Source of the DNA: Liolophura sinensis
Taxonomy: Eukaryota; Mollusca; Polyplacophora; Chitonida; Chitonidae
DNA: 60,000 nucleotides
Assembly (NCBI RefSeq): GCF_032854445.1
Contig: NC_088295.1
Span: 50,147,385 to 50,207,384, forward strand
Direction of reading: 5' to 3'
Shown here: positions 44,501 through 59,500 of the stretch, in pieces
Layout of the letters: the number at the start of each line of letters is the position of its first letter
Numbering within the stretch: the stretch's first letter is position 1
Translations under genes and position numbers: made by a program
The notes under the pieces: model-generated
Database searches by the model: none
What the model saw: only the letters and a program-made list of their open reading frames with translations
What the model was told of the DNA's origin: nothing

Positions 44501-47500
44501 GTAGATGTCTCCATTTTGCCCAAGAACTAGTGCTGAAGTCTTCTGTGTTAAGAGGAGAATTTTTGTCGGAAACCGCCGAAGTGCATTTCGTACATTTCTG
44601 GTAGAAAATGTACGTGACCTGCCAACCACTGGTACTTCCCATTGCTTTGGTGATTGCTGCTTGACAATCATGAATCCGGAATCTTGGACGTAGGTTCAGA
44701 GTTTACACGAACAAGCCAGCAGTTTTATTGACTCTCATGGGCTGATTTATGCCAGCTTTGCCGTTTTCAGGCTTTACGTGTAAGGTGAGGAAAAATCGCA
44801 AAATTATGCAGCAGGCACCACCAGATAGAAAAAAAATGTGCTCTTTTCAACTTTTAGTGCCATTTTAAAAATTTTCTTCTCCTTGAACAAATGACAGACT
44901 TCACAATTGAGCCAACTACCCCCTGGTTCAGCTGTAGGTATAAATCAGGAGGTTTTATGTCAGGTACTCCACCTAGCTTCTTTTTTCCATAATACTACTG
45001 TACATAGTCTTTAAGGTGAAGACTATGTCACATCCAATCTTGTTATATCAACTAGCCCTTACTTTAGTGCTCCTTTTGATCAGCAAACATTTTATAACAA
45101 TGAGCATAATTGTCACTTCCTATTGAAAATGAAAATAAAAAGCCTACATGACAGATAGGCTGACGTTATTACGTCAGATTAACATATATACGGGTACTAT
45201 AAATCAATTCCTATGTAATGTATGTAACAAGCCTGATTGGACACTTTGATGTTTTATACATGCCATATTGGTGTTGGGCCTATTTGTATGATCTAATACA
45301 ACAAAAGCTTGGCCTATATCTATATATATATATATATATATATATATCATGCAGACAATGGACCCTGTTAGATAACAGTTGTGTACTATGTACTTGTGAC
45401 TGCACAGCAAAGAACATGGGGAAGCTGATTTCATGGCTTAGTCTACTAGTCCGAGTGATTTCAGTATAATACTGAGTTAAGTCCACCACAGGATAGTCTT
45501 GCTATGGATGTTATACACTAGCAATCCCTATCATGATTGTGTGACACTACTGTGAAATATTACTTACCTTGTTTCCATGGTTACTCATTGCCGAAGTCAT
45601 ATTGTTGCACATGCTGTATTCTCACAATGGATATGATAATGTTGTCGTCACAGAAATTCTGACCCGGCCTATTTAGCAGTATTCCTTCCCCTTTTATGGT
45701 TTATGTCTACAATAAGATGAGAAGTCATGATGATGTATACATGTGGCTGGGTATTTTGTGAAGGAGTCGATCGCATACCCATGAATTCAACCACGGCCAT
45801 TATCCGCTCTGTATGGTTTGTTGTGCAGCCATTAACATAAATTACCGTATATGTAAAAAAATTCACCTTGAAGGCATTTGAGAGTAATACACCCAGTGAA
45901 CAGGTCAAATGCAGTTCTGTGTTTTGCTCTCACTCTCTCGTCTGACCTGTTTCACAGTGAGATAGTACGAAAGCAGCACAGCGCCTAGCATAGACTAGTT
46001 TGCCAGAGAAATGTATCCTGTTTATGGCTGGCACATGTACTTATTTTTGGGGCTTGAAGCACATTTCTGCTCACCTAAATTAGGGTCATAAAGTACAGTA
46101 TGTTCATTTTATTGTGCATAAAGGAAGATTAATGACATCCTTACATTGAAGAAAAGTTGATAATTTAACTTCATTGTTGATGGCTGAGACTATGTATACA
46201 AATATAGATGCAAAAAAAACCCAGCAGAGTTCCACATAAATATATTCATGTACAATACTTAGGGCTGTAATTCATTTGCCTTGATCATAATTCTGTTAGA
46301 AAATATTGCCTGTCAAATTAAATGGTAATTAAAATAGTGACTGGTCATCAGTGATTAAAGATCTGATTAAGATCTGGTGTCATGTACTCGATGCGAAGAG
46401 TAAGTAATAGGCCTCCACTGAATTGCCTCGCTTGTGACGCAATGGCAGCTTTGAAGTAACCTGAGATTATCTTTTGAGAGATATAATTATGAGAAATATG
46501 ACCTCCTCTGCTGAAGCTGGCCATCTATAGATTATGTCTCAGTATTAAAAACTGTTTTCTTGACAAGACGATGTGAAAAAAAAAAAAGTAATATCAGCCA
46601 TTATCAAGTGTCCCGCAGAAATGTCAAGAAATCTTTGATGAAAGTAAAATGTACTCAGTAAACTCAATTTCTCAAAGTTGTATGTTGTATTTCATTCTTT
46701 TTATAACTTGGGATTTCCATAACATTTTACAAAATCGAAAATGTGGTTGATAAGTTTTCTCTAAAGAGTTTGAATGTTGATGAAGTTTTTCTTGTGTCAG
46801 AAAAGGTCAAAGCAAAGGTTATAATTTATGTACACTGTTTTACACTATGATCAAGAATATTTTACTTACATACCAGCAGCCAGCATTATACATGTAGTGG
46901 GAGAAAAGTGGGCAGAGCTCGCAGGAAAACCCACAACCACATGCAGGTTGCTGACAGACCTTCCCACTTACGGCTCAAGGTTATAATTAACTGAATACAT
47001 AATTGTAAGAACAGGTATTTGATCAAACAAGGGTAATAATTAGCTTTTAATTTGTGGTGATTATTAGGTCATGAGTATGGGTAGCTAGGATGGGAAATCT
47101 CGTGTTCTATACTTCAACCATGTAGTGTAGAGCAAATGTGAGATGTACAGTTGCACCCAGTGGCACACCATGTATTGTATACGTAACAAATCAAGGGTTG
47201 AATTCATATCCTGTTACGCACATCACTTGCCTTCTTTCCACAGTGAAATAGGTCAATGACTTCCTGAAAAGATGAGAGGTGTGGTCTGCTGCTTCATGCA
47301 ATGACTTCCATCCTTTTCGTTATGAGACATTGTATTCCGTGAATTGGTTTTCCTTGTTCCTTTTTTGATGAAAGGAATGAAGGATTATGACTTAACACCA
47401 CTTCAGCCATATTGCAGCCATGTTGCGGAGAGTTCCTTTTTTGATGGCCGGTGTTATATTTTAGATTATAAAATTAAACTGTTAAAATTTTGTAGAATGA

Positions 47501-50500
47501 AGGATTGAATGATTAGGGTTTAACATCACATTTGTCATTACTTCAACCAAATTCTGGTGAGAATGTGCGAGAATGAGGAAAACAGTTGTCTCTGACATTG
47601 GGAATGATAACATTCTAACATTCTAAATGACTGGTATACTTTTGAAAAAAGCTATGATAAACAAAAATCAGTTAAAATTCAATATTTAACATTGTTAAAT
47701 AGTTGCCTCTTTAATATGCCAAGCTTACCTAGAAAGTTGAAGTGTTATCCTTTTCATCCTGTATTAATACAGGGAAAATTTGTAGATAAAAATTGTGATA
47801 CATATGAGGTAAACCCCATCTATTATGGGATACATAGGTTGAGGGTGCAAAACCGGCTTTAAACGAAAATTCCCCAAGGAACCAAAGCCAGTAATTTGGA
47901 CAATAAACCAGCAGTTGTGATGTCGGCTGTGATAGCAGTCAGAACAGCTGTTTGGTTTGATGTTTAGTTGGGCGGACCTAATGTTTAATTGGGTTTGCCT
48001 GAAATTTGGTTGAGTGTGCCTGAGGTTTGGTTCTGTGTGCCTGACGTTTGGTTGGGTGTGCCTGACATTTACTTGGGTGGACCTAATGTTCCAGTTGGAT
48101 GTGCCTGAGGTTTAGGTGGGTGTGCCTGAGGTTTGGTTGGGTGTGCCAGGTGTTTAGTTGAGCGTGCCTGGCATTTAGCTGGGTGTGCAAGTCATTTAGT
48201 AGGGTGTGCCTGGCATTTAGCTGGATGTGCATGTCATTTAGCTGGGTGTGCATGTCATTTAATAGGGTGTGCCTGGCGTTTAATTGGGCGGCCTTACTGT
48301 GTAGTTGGTTTGCATGAGGTTTAATTGGGTTTGCCTGAGGTTTAGTGGGTGTGCCTGAGGTTTGGTTAGGTGGGCCTGATGTTTAGCTGGGTGTGCATGA
48401 GGTTTAGTTAGGTGGACCTGAGGTTTAGTTTGATGGGACTGACATTTAGTTGGACTGGCCTGAGGTTTAGATGGGTGGGCGTGAGGTTTAAATGGGTGGA
48501 CGAGAGGTTTAGTTGGGTAGGCCTAAGGTTCAAGACCACCAATGCAGGCAGCAGAGGTAGATTGGCCAAGACATGAGCTTCCCTGAAAATGTGTCCAATA
48601 TTTTGACCGTAACACAAAGCAAAAATGTGCTAAAAGGTTACCCTGATGTAATAACTTGAACAGTGATAACTACCTGCTCTAAATCCTTATCAAATGGGAC
48701 AAATAGGGTATAATTTCCAGGTCTTTTTAGACAGGAATCTTGGATTTTAATTCTGGCTTTCATTTTATGGCTGTTGTTAACCAAAATAACAGGAATCCAA
48801 ACAAATTACTGTGAACAAAATTTCAACTTGAGGCTATGATTGCTAATTTCTAATAACTGTACCTCCTTTCAGCTAGTATACATTTGAGTTTTACATCATT
48901 GACCATGAAATTAACAAAATTTGTGGAAAACTTTCTTTGGAGCAACAGCTTTTAGTACAGTTCAAGTCCATCTTATGCTGGCTTCCTCTCCGGGCATACA
49001 TGGGAAGGTCTGCCAGCAACTTGCGGATATTTGTCGGTTTCCACCCGGGCTCTGCCTAGTTTCTTCCCACCATAATGCTGGTCGCCATGGTATAAGTGAA
49101 ATATTGTGGAGTATGGCATAAAACACCAATCAAACAAATAAAATAAATGGATTTTAGTAAAACCAAAAGAAGATGAAAACAATGGTAAAACTCAAGATGC
49201 AGTTTGCATGAAAAGTGCTTTAGCGTATTAGATCAAGGAGTATTCTCTGTCTATACAAAGTTACTTTATAATTTGTGTGCCTACTTTAAAAATACCTTTC
49301 TGGCTTCAAAATTATATTTCCAAACTGCATCTTAAGTCCATCCTTTTTTTGAGGATTTGCAGTAATATTGCTTTCTGGCTGAACAGTGGATACAGAAAAG
49401 GCATGGTGTACATGCAAATCTTTGGTAGAAAGAACATTTATAGGGTTAATAGCTACACCTTTTGGACATCCATGCTGCTGTCTAAGACTGTTATTTATCA
49501 TTGCTTGGTGATCTGGTCCTGGTTTTTCAAACCTGGTTTAAGACTTCATACCAGGTTTTACTTTAAGCCAAGTCTTCAAGTTTTGTACTTTGAGCCAAGC
49601 CTAAAAAAAAAAAAAAATGTGTAACATGATATTAAATAAGAACTAAAACTGCTACTGTTATACTTTATCTTTCAAGAACTGCACTGGTTGTTGAGTTTGG
49701 CCTAAAATTTAAATATAAAATATGAATTAATACCAGTATTAGCTAATACACACTTTCAAACAACTGGGTTAAGGTTTCTTTCCACTCAATAACTGACCTA
49801 CTCTGCATGGTGTTCCAGGCCTGACCTCATCTTCAAAGGTCATTTTCAACAATAGCCAAATGTTGACCTTGACCTGACATGAGGGATTCAGTGATGAGGC
49901 TGATTTCTGAGTAGGACAAAATTGAAAAAAAATGTCAATCACAGATATTTTGTATGTCATAATTATGATATATTTTTGATAAACCTTGCAAACAGTAATA
50001 TTAAATCTTAAGCTAAAATATGCTTTAACACTTTAGATATGAAAACAGTTGGTATGTAAAAGTACAAAAAAATGATAAATTCTGACTTTGACACACTTTT
50101 TTTGACTTTTTTTGGTGATGTTAAATCTTGTCTTTTTGCTTTTTTTATTTTTTGTGTACAAGGCTGTGACGAATGAATGAATGAATGATTATGGCTTAGC
50201 GCCACATCGGCAATATTTCAGCCATATTGTGGCGACTGTGACTAATGAATCTAAAGCTAACTGTATTATCATTAAAAACTTCATATAGCTTTTTCATGTC
50301 ATGGTGACCTGATTTTTATGATTTTATACATGTGCACAAGACAATTTAAACATTATGTTATGTGGAGTGTATGCAGAAAAAATATAGCTACTGGTGTTTA
50401 GTGTGTAACAAAATAAACAGTTGTATTACTTCTAGAAAGTTTTATTTGCTGGTAAATTAAAAGGTCTCGTTATCTTTTATTATCAAACTACTTGTTTTAG

Positions 50501-53500
50501 TGTGTAAGCCATGTTGCATTCATTTGTTGTCAGATGTTGCGCAAGAAGTGAAAAGGATATTTACTGGTGATCTGCCAGCAATCTGCAGATGGTTGTGGGT
50601 TTCCCATGGGCTGTGCCAGGTTTCCTCCCACCATAATGCTGGCTGCCATTGTATAAGTGAAATGTTCTTCAGTATGGCTTAAAATGTCGGTCAAATAAAT
50701 TAAAATAAATAAATATGCTCTGGTAAATATGCTGGTGCATGTTGAATTATTACTGCAGTAAGCTGCAGACAGTGTGAAATGCTTATTCCCATATTGATTG
50801 TAATATAATTTTGGAATATTGTTCCTTTAGTGCCTCAACAAGGAAGTTTGCGGATCACAACAGAATTTGGGAAGATTCAAGTTGACCCTAACGAGATCTG
50901 TGTTATTCAGGTGAGGGGGTGCATGACTGGTTTGACTTTTGCAACTTTGAATAAAGCATTACAGCATTTGATCGCTCACGACTGTAATTCTTTAACCTTT
51001 TCAATTGTTTGCAAAGTGTTTATTCAAGCATCTTCTGAAGGCATTATTCTGTGTAGATTGATAAAATTATAGTTTTTGTGAAGCCCTGAAACTGGCCAGT
51101 CCAACCAATGTCTCTAAAATCGAATTAAAAATGTGCATAAATTGCACTTAAAGTTGATCTTTCCTATGCGAAAATGCTGAGGAATTAAGGCATTATATTT
51201 TTAGTAGTCAGGGTAATGTGTTACAGCTGACACAGCTCTCACTTATTTAACTGTGGCAAAGTGCAGGGATTTCTTCTCACTCAGGCTTTCTGACTTAAGA
51301 GAAAAGTAGGGGCCTGCGTGGCTCAGTTGGTTAGTGCGCTAGAGCAGCGTAATGACCCAGGAGCCTCTCACCAATGCGGTCACTGTGAATTATAGTCCAG
51401 CACATGCTGGTTTCCTCTCTGGCTGTATGTTGGAAGGTCTGTCAGCAACCTGCGGATGGTCGTGGGTTTCCCCCGGGCCCTGCCCGGTTTCCTCCCACCG
51501 TAATGCTGCCTGCCATCGCCTAAGTTAAATATTCTTGAGTATGGCGTAAAACACCAATCAAATAAATAAATAAATAAAATAAATAAGAAAAGTATAGCCT
51601 ATAATAGCTACATCACCTAAAACATCTGGTTTTGCTCATTTGAAATTTGTGTTCAACTGTGTGACGCAATTCGCAAAAATCACTTGAATAATAAGTGATA
51701 TTGACGTATTGAGTTTGATTAAAGGCAGTCAGTAATGCATTTGCAACCCAGTTTATGTTGGCAGATGTTGATATCACTGGCTATGTCCATACATGGGTAC
51801 ATAATATTGCCTCTTTTTGGTCACTTTCAAGAGCCCGCTTGACGCAGTTGATTATTGGGAACTATGGTTTGTTCATTGTCGTAGAATAAATCAAAAAAAC
51901 ATACTGTGATTGCAGATATGCAAAGAAAAATGTCCGGCGTTTCTGGTAATGTAGAATGTGTATGGGGCTATACTTTTCTTTTGATGCTACTTTGAAGAAC
52001 TCGCTGTTATCATGGAGGAGAAATAATCCTGAGTATGGAGAAAAAAAAAGACGATGAAACAAATTAATGGAAAGGCACAATTAATTGAGTCCTAGATTAT
52101 AGATTTGTGGTTTAATTTTTACACCTCACACAACTATGAAGATCATTTTATGCTTCCTATGGTTTTGTAAAAGCAGATTCTGTTTTACATGCTCTTACAC
52201 ATGTATGTATCACTGTATGACTAGCATTAATTCTTTTCTCAGCAAGGTATACGATTCAGTGTTAGTGTGAAAGCAGAAAGCCGAGGGTACATTTTGGAAG
52301 TGTACAGTGGCCATTTCCAATTGCCCAACCTGGGACCCATTGGTAAGTTCAGCTCTACCATAAACTGGTGCAATGTATGTGTTGTACACGTTGTACATGT
52401 AGATATTTAACCAATAGTTATAAGTGCCAAGCTCACAACAGATTTGACCTGAAGTCTGCTGGGTTATTTTCAGGTAATTGCAGGTGCAGTAATAAGTTTT
52501 TTCAGTGGAAAATTTGACTTTTGATTTGCATTTCTGGAATTATGTTGCAGCATGGCAATAGTAACTCCCTTGTAGCAGAAAATGTAAATATATTTTATTC
52601 TATATCACTTAAAGAAATTAAAACAAGAAGATATACATCATTGTTTAAATTGATTGACGTTTTGCTGAACAGTGTCACTTTACAAACAGACATTGTATAA
52701 TGGTGTCATATCTCAGAAACCACATTTTGCATTTCAATCATGTAACATAAGTGGAGAAGCCTCGTAAATCAGCCTCATAGAAATGGAAAGGTTTTCATTG
52801 GTAATTTAGATGGTAATTTTGGCTCCAAATTTCTCATAAAATAAATTTCATGATAAATACTTACAAGTGCAGTTGAAGGGTCAAGATAGTTAGGATGTAA
52901 AATCTTGTATTATTATTATAACTTATAGGGTTGTTTTCTGTTTCCATTGGTGGAGAAACGGTCACATGATGTTCAGCAGAACATGATGTGCAACGATCAC
53001 TCGCCAAAGTTATGCAACGTCATGCTCACGAAGTAATATCTGACGTTCATGTTGCAATATCCAACGATCTTGTGCTAATATTCAACGATCACGTGTTTAT
53101 TCCAGGGCAGTTATCTCCCTTTATTAGCTCTCTGACATCTGCTTGTTCGTAAAATAAACAAAGGGTTCTTAGCTCTGTTATCAACATACAAATTCGGTGA
53201 TTTAAACACTACCTGAAAAGGTACTTTGTTTTCTCGGCGTAATAAAACATATGGTGCATGCTGTGGGATGGGGTATGAGGAATTGTCGGCTTCGCCTTTC
53301 TGGAATATCACTTGTCTTGAGCTGACATTTGTGTATTGTATACGTCTTGTGTAGACCAAACCTGACAGCTTGTTTAACTTTTCAACTCTCCTCAGTCAGT
53401 ACCTATAACAGTCTTGTAGACCACACTATTTATATACATACACTATTCTCAAGTCTTAATTACATAGTGATTTCCAATTGGTGTATTACAGGAGCCAATG

Positions 53501-56500
53501 GTCTAGCCAATCCACGAGACTTCCTCACCCCTGTAGCCTGTTATGAAGACAGAGATGTTCCCAATTACACCGTCATCAGTAAATTTCAGGGAAAGCTGTT
53601 TTCTGCTAAACAGGTAACCTGAACAGATTAAGATGGTCAGATCTATATGTGATGGTGATTTATATGTTAACAAAACAAAACAGAATTATCTGTTTTCTGG
53701 AAATTATCTGAAGTGGTAGTACCTAAACAAGAGAGGTGATTTGTGAGGAAAATTATCACAAGCTGAAGAAGTGTTGTAAATATGTAAGAATTGAACTCGC
53801 CTCTTGTGGCTTCTTAGCTTTGTTGGCAGAAAAGCCCATGGCCTGGACACATAACCCATTTTTTATTTATTTCATTATTTTTAAGATAAAGTTACGTTTT
53901 TTTTTGACTGTTCTGTTTTGAAATATTTTTTCTGTGGTGTTTGAACATGTGACAGGAACATATACTTCCAAACATGGTAAATTTTCTTATATCTTTTCTA
54001 AGAATGGATTCATGTTCAGGACAGACATTTAAGTAGTTACCCTTCGGTAATCCATTTTATGAAAGGCTATTTCTCTAGATTGGGGGACACAGTATGGTGA
54101 CAACACTATTTCCCTAGATTGGGAGGCACAGTATGGTGACAACACTATTTCTCTAGATTGGGAGGCACAGTATGGTGACAACACTATTTCTCTAGATTGG
54201 GAGGCACAGTATGGTGACAACACTATTTCTCTAGATTGGGGGACACAGTATGGTGACAACACTATTTCTCTAGATTGGGGGACACAGTATGGTGACAACA
54301 CTATTTCTCTAGATTGGGGGACACAGTATGGTGACAACACTATTTCTCTAGATTGGGGGACACAGTATGGTGACAACACTATTTCTCTAGATTGGGGGAC
54401 ACAGTATGGTGACAACACTATTTCTCTAGATTGGGGGACACAGTATGGTGACAACACTATTTCTCTAGATTGGGGACACGGTATGGTGACAACACTATTT
54501 CTCTAGATTGGGGGACACAGTATGGTGACAACACTATTTCTCTAAATTGGGGGACACAGTATGGTGACAACACTATTTCTCTAGATTGGGGGACACAGTA
54601 TGGTGACAACACTATTTCTCTAGATTGGGGACACAGTATGGTGACAACACTATTTCTCTAGATTGGGGGACACAGTATGGTGACAACACTATTTCTCTAG
54701 ATTGGGGACACAGTATGGTGACAACACTATTTCTCTAGATTGGGGACACAGTATGGTGACAACACTATTTCTCTAGATTGGGGGACACAGTATGGTGACA
54801 ACACTATTTCTCTAGATTGGGGACACGGTATGGTGACAACACTATTTCTCTAGATTGGGGACACAGTATGGTGACAACACTATTTCTCTAGATTGGGGAC
54901 ACAGTATGGTGACAACACTATTTCTCTAGGTCTAGAGTTTTGGCAGGAACTTGGCAAGGTGACAGAGCTTTCCTTTGTTGACTGTGTTTAGTTTTCACAT
55001 AAAGCTTACTGCCATCGTGTAAGTGACATGATATAGGGTCAAGCTTAAGGGTATTCACATGCACGCATAAAAAACCTCTATAATAAATGACAATTTGTTT
55101 TTGCAGAACCACTCCCCATTCGATGTTGTGGCCTGGCACGGGAACTACGCCCCTTACAAGTACAATCTCAGTAATTTCATGACCATCAACTGTGTGGCTT
55201 TTGACCATGCTGTAGGTATAAGAAATCATCTAAAAATATACATATTTATGCAGAAAAAAAACTGATCAACATAAAATATATAGGAAAGAAACCTATCTAG
55301 TTACTAGGGTGCTGTCAACCATGGCACTACAGTGTTCACTGTAGGCCTGAGGCCATCATGACCCCAATCAGATCTAGGTCAGTCAGGCAATGCATGTGTG
55401 TTGTGAACATAGCAATGAAAGGGAAAGAAAAGCAAAAAGTGAATTTAGCAACAGGAGAAAGACCATTAAAAACTGTATCTTGTCTTTTTTTTTTCTTTTT
55501 TTTTTTTGAAATTTTTATTCGCTGAATGGAAAATTAAATGCAGTCGAATGTTTATGTTATAAGGTGGGTTCTGTGGGTCAGATATCTGATGTATGTCATC
55601 CTGCATTTTTTTCTGCATCTTTGCAATATGTTATTGGTTAATAACACTCTTATGTTGAATTTTCTCTTCAAAATTTTGTTAGCTTTGACTAAGATGTGAT
55701 AAATTTTATCAGTTATCTTAGTATGAATATTTTGCTTTAATTGTTCATTTCTTTGCTAATTTTATTTTGCAGCTTAGTTTTATAATGTATGAATACTGAA
55801 TTTTGATAATGTTTGAAACAAAATGCTGAACTATTTATGCTTCTCCTTAGTGGAATATAAAGGAATTCATCACCATTTGTAAATGTCATATGTCTGGACA
55901 CGCTCAGGTCATTTTCTTTTCATACACAGGACCCTTCAATATTCACTGTGTTAACCTGTCCGTCTTTGAAACCAGGGGTGGCTGTGGCAGATTTCGTCAT
56001 TTTCCCTCCCAGGTGGTCAGTACAGGAGCACACATTCAGACCACCCTATTATCACAGTAAGTACCCTACTACAGGAGCACACATTCAGACCACCCTAGTA
56101 TCACAGTAAGTACACTGATACAGGAACTCACATTCAGACCACCCTACTATCACAGTAAATACCCTACTACAGGAGCACACATTTAGACCACCCTATTATC
56201 ACAATAAGTACCCTACTACAGGAGCACACATTCAGACCACTCTAGTATCACAATAAGTACTCTAATACAGGAGCACACATTCAGACCAACCTATTATCAC
56301 AATAAGTACCCTGATACAGGAACTCACATTCAGACCACTCTACTATCACAGTAAGTACCCTAATACAGGAACACACATTCAGACCAACCTATTATCACAT
56401 TAAGTACCCTAATACAGGAACACACATTCAGACCAACCTATTATCACAATAAGTACCCTAATACAGGAGCACACATTCAGACCACCCTACTATCACAGTA

Positions 56501-59500
56501 ATTACTCTAATAGAGGAGCACACATTCAGACCACTCTAGTATCACAATAAGTACTCTAATACAGGAGCACACATTCAGACCACCCTACTATCACAGTAAG
56601 TACTCTAATACAGGAGCACACATTCAGACCACCCTACTATCACAGTAAATACCCTACTACAGGAGCACACATTCAGACCACCTTACCATTAACAGTAAGG
56701 AGCACACATTATTAGTTAACCTATTTACATTTTGAACACTTGTTTTGTTCAAGTGTACTCCTTTGCCAGTTGGTGGAATGAACAGTTGGATATTATCATG
56801 TTTGCTGCCAAACAGTAAAACAAGCAAGCATGTTCAATGGACAATTATTCTAATATTGGTGCATTATATATCCAATCCCTGGTGGTGACCCCAGGTTAAT
56901 GACTGTAGCATTCATATCCAGGTAGTCCGTGTAGCCCACCTGTGACTTACTGTCGGGCCATTTGTCAGCTGACTTGTCTGCTACACCTATGCATTAACCT
57001 GACTGCTGTGCCATAAGTCACGTGTAATTGGGATGATCTAAAACTTTCTCAAATAAACCTGTGCCTTGGACTTGAAATTTGCAGATTCTCCCGTTTTCTA
57101 TGTGCACGAGTCATTGGTGACAAGAAGCAGTCAATAGCGCTCATGTGGCCGTTTTATATTACTTGTTTTCGGCCAGTATTTTCATGGAAAGGTTCATCAG
57201 TAACTTCCCGAAGGTCTGCGGTTTTAACTGGTTTACTTTGTGCGCTCCAGATTCCTCTGCACGTAAAAGCAACTTCCGTCACATGAGGAAAAAAGTTTTG
57301 TTGATGGCTTGAAGCAGCACTTTAAAATAAATAAATCTATCAGATGAAACAGTAATACATTGACCCAACTAAAGGACTGTGTTAGAACTGGTTTTACCTC
57401 TTTGTGATGAGTAAATATGGTACAAGATTTTTCAGTGATGGACTGCATTATATGAAGGACGAGGGAAGCTTAGAATTACAGTAATAAACCAAGATAAATG
57501 GGATTTGTCTTACAGGGAACTGTATGAGTGAGTTTATGGGACTGATCTGTGGATCATATGAAGCCAAGGTTTGTACATGCTACATGCAGATACATTTTTA
57601 TCCTTCTTGATAATCTCTTAAACTGGTGCCGACATTAAAGTTGTAAATCAACTCGACCAAACTTTTGTCAGTCTGTGTGAATGTGCGTACATTTAGGGTA
57701 TACTTGGATACAATTCATGGTGGGAGGTTCTTGTTATAGTGGATCAACAAATTGTTCAGATACCAAGTGAAAAAGGAAGGAGTGTCCTGTTAGCCTATGC
57801 ACTATGTCATGTTGTCAGGAAGAAGGTTTCCGTCCAGGGGGAGCCACCTTACACAGTATGATGACCCCACATGGTCCGGATGCCACTTGCTTTGAGAAGG
57901 CCTCCACAGATGAACTGAAGGCAGTCAAGATAGCGGAAGGCACCATGGTATGGTTAGTTAGTTAATGGAAACTCCTGGGAATTGATAAATGAATTCATAA
58001 ATAACCACATAGTACCTAGAATTTTATGGTGACGTTTGATTTGAAATGCTTTAATATTTGGGGGCATACAGTGTTTTATGTAATTTTAAGCAATTCAATA
58101 ACGTCTTCACGAGTGACATTGTTCCATCTTGTATATGAGAAACAACACTGGATGGAGAGGCTTGGATGAGACAACACTGGATAGAGAGGCTTGGATGAGA
58201 CAACACTGGATAGACAGGCTTGGATGAGACAACACTGGATAGACAGGCTTGGATGAGACAACACTGGATAGAGAAGCTTGGATGAGACAACACTGGATAG
58301 AGAGGCTTGGATGAAACAACACTGGATGGAGAGGCTTGGATGAGACAACACTGGATAGAGAGGCTTGGATGAGACAACACTGGATAGACAGGCTTGGATG
58401 AGACAACACTGGATATACAGGCTTGGATGAGACAACACAGGATAGACAGGCTTGGATGAGACAACACTGGATAGAGAGGCTTGGATGAAACAACACTGGA
58501 TGGAGAGGCTTGGATGAGACAACACTGGATAGAGAGGCTTGGATGAGACAACACTGGATAGAGAGGCTTGGATGAGACAACACTGGATAGAGAGGCTTGG
58601 AGGAGACGACACTGGATAGAGAGGCTTGGAGGAGACGACACTGGATGGAGAGGCTTGGATGAGACAACACTGGATAGAGAGGCTTGGAGGAGACGACACT
58701 GGATAGAGAGGCTTGGAGGAGACGACACTGGATGGAGAGGCTTGGATGAGACAACACTGGATAGTGAGGCTTGGATGAAACAACACTGGATAGAGAGGCT
58801 TGGATGAGACAAGACAGAGAGGCTTGGATGAGACAACACTGGATAGAGAGGCTTGGATGAGACAACACTGGATAGAGAGGCTTGGATGAGACAACACTGG
58901 ATAGAGAGGCTTGGATGAGACAACACTGGATAGAGAGGCTTGGATGAGACAACACTGGATAGAGAGGCTTGGAGGAGACGACACTGGATGGAGAGGCTTG
59001 GATGAGACAACACTGGATAGAGAGGCTTGGATGAGACAACACTGGATAGAGAGGCTTGGATGAGACAACACTGGATAGAGAGGCTTGGAAACCAAGCAGT
59101 CTACTTCAAGGAGATTCAGATAGTGTTGGAAGCAATCAAGGGAAATAAGCTATTAGTCATCAGTCCGTCAGTTGATCAGTTTAAACTGGCTGTTCACACT
59201 GAATTCTTGGAAAATCATTCTTGGCTGCTTGGTTTGGGGCTCAGCAGTTTGGGGAAAGAGAAAGCTTGGGCTGATCAACCATAGTAGAGTCTATTATGTT
59301 ACTGTATGTGAGGAGGGTTTCATGTTAATGGTCAGTAATATTGCAGCTGTACTTTGGATTCTGGCTCTTCTGCTACAAGGAAAAACTGATGTGCTCAAAC
59401 AAAAATGGTGATAATAATGTCAAACCTAGACTTTAGGGTCAGAAAAAAATGGAGTGTATATCGTATTTTTTGTTTGCTGTTTACAGGCATTCATGTTTGA

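Larger units (their letters stand above)
41752..50830. other. HGD intron 7 (9.1 kb)
   Basis: Largest intron in the window. It contains the second-family SINE (41974), a family B element (43313), a pyrimidine-rich tandem duplication (44209), a TA microsatellite (45314), three more family A SINEs (46845, 48965, 50562), a G/T-rich array (48000) and small TTCAGCCATATTG-type repeats. Stretches 42230-43310, 44360-45300 and 45350-46840 show nothing recognisable. Confidence 0.8.

Noticed and set aside
54029-54661. 142-codon minus and 63-codon plus frames with 13-residue repeats
   Set aside because: Produced by the 39-bp minisatellite period.
58051-59095. Three overlapping 311-339-codon minus frames
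   Set aside because: Translation of one 29-bp repeat in three registers; no start, splice or homology evidence.
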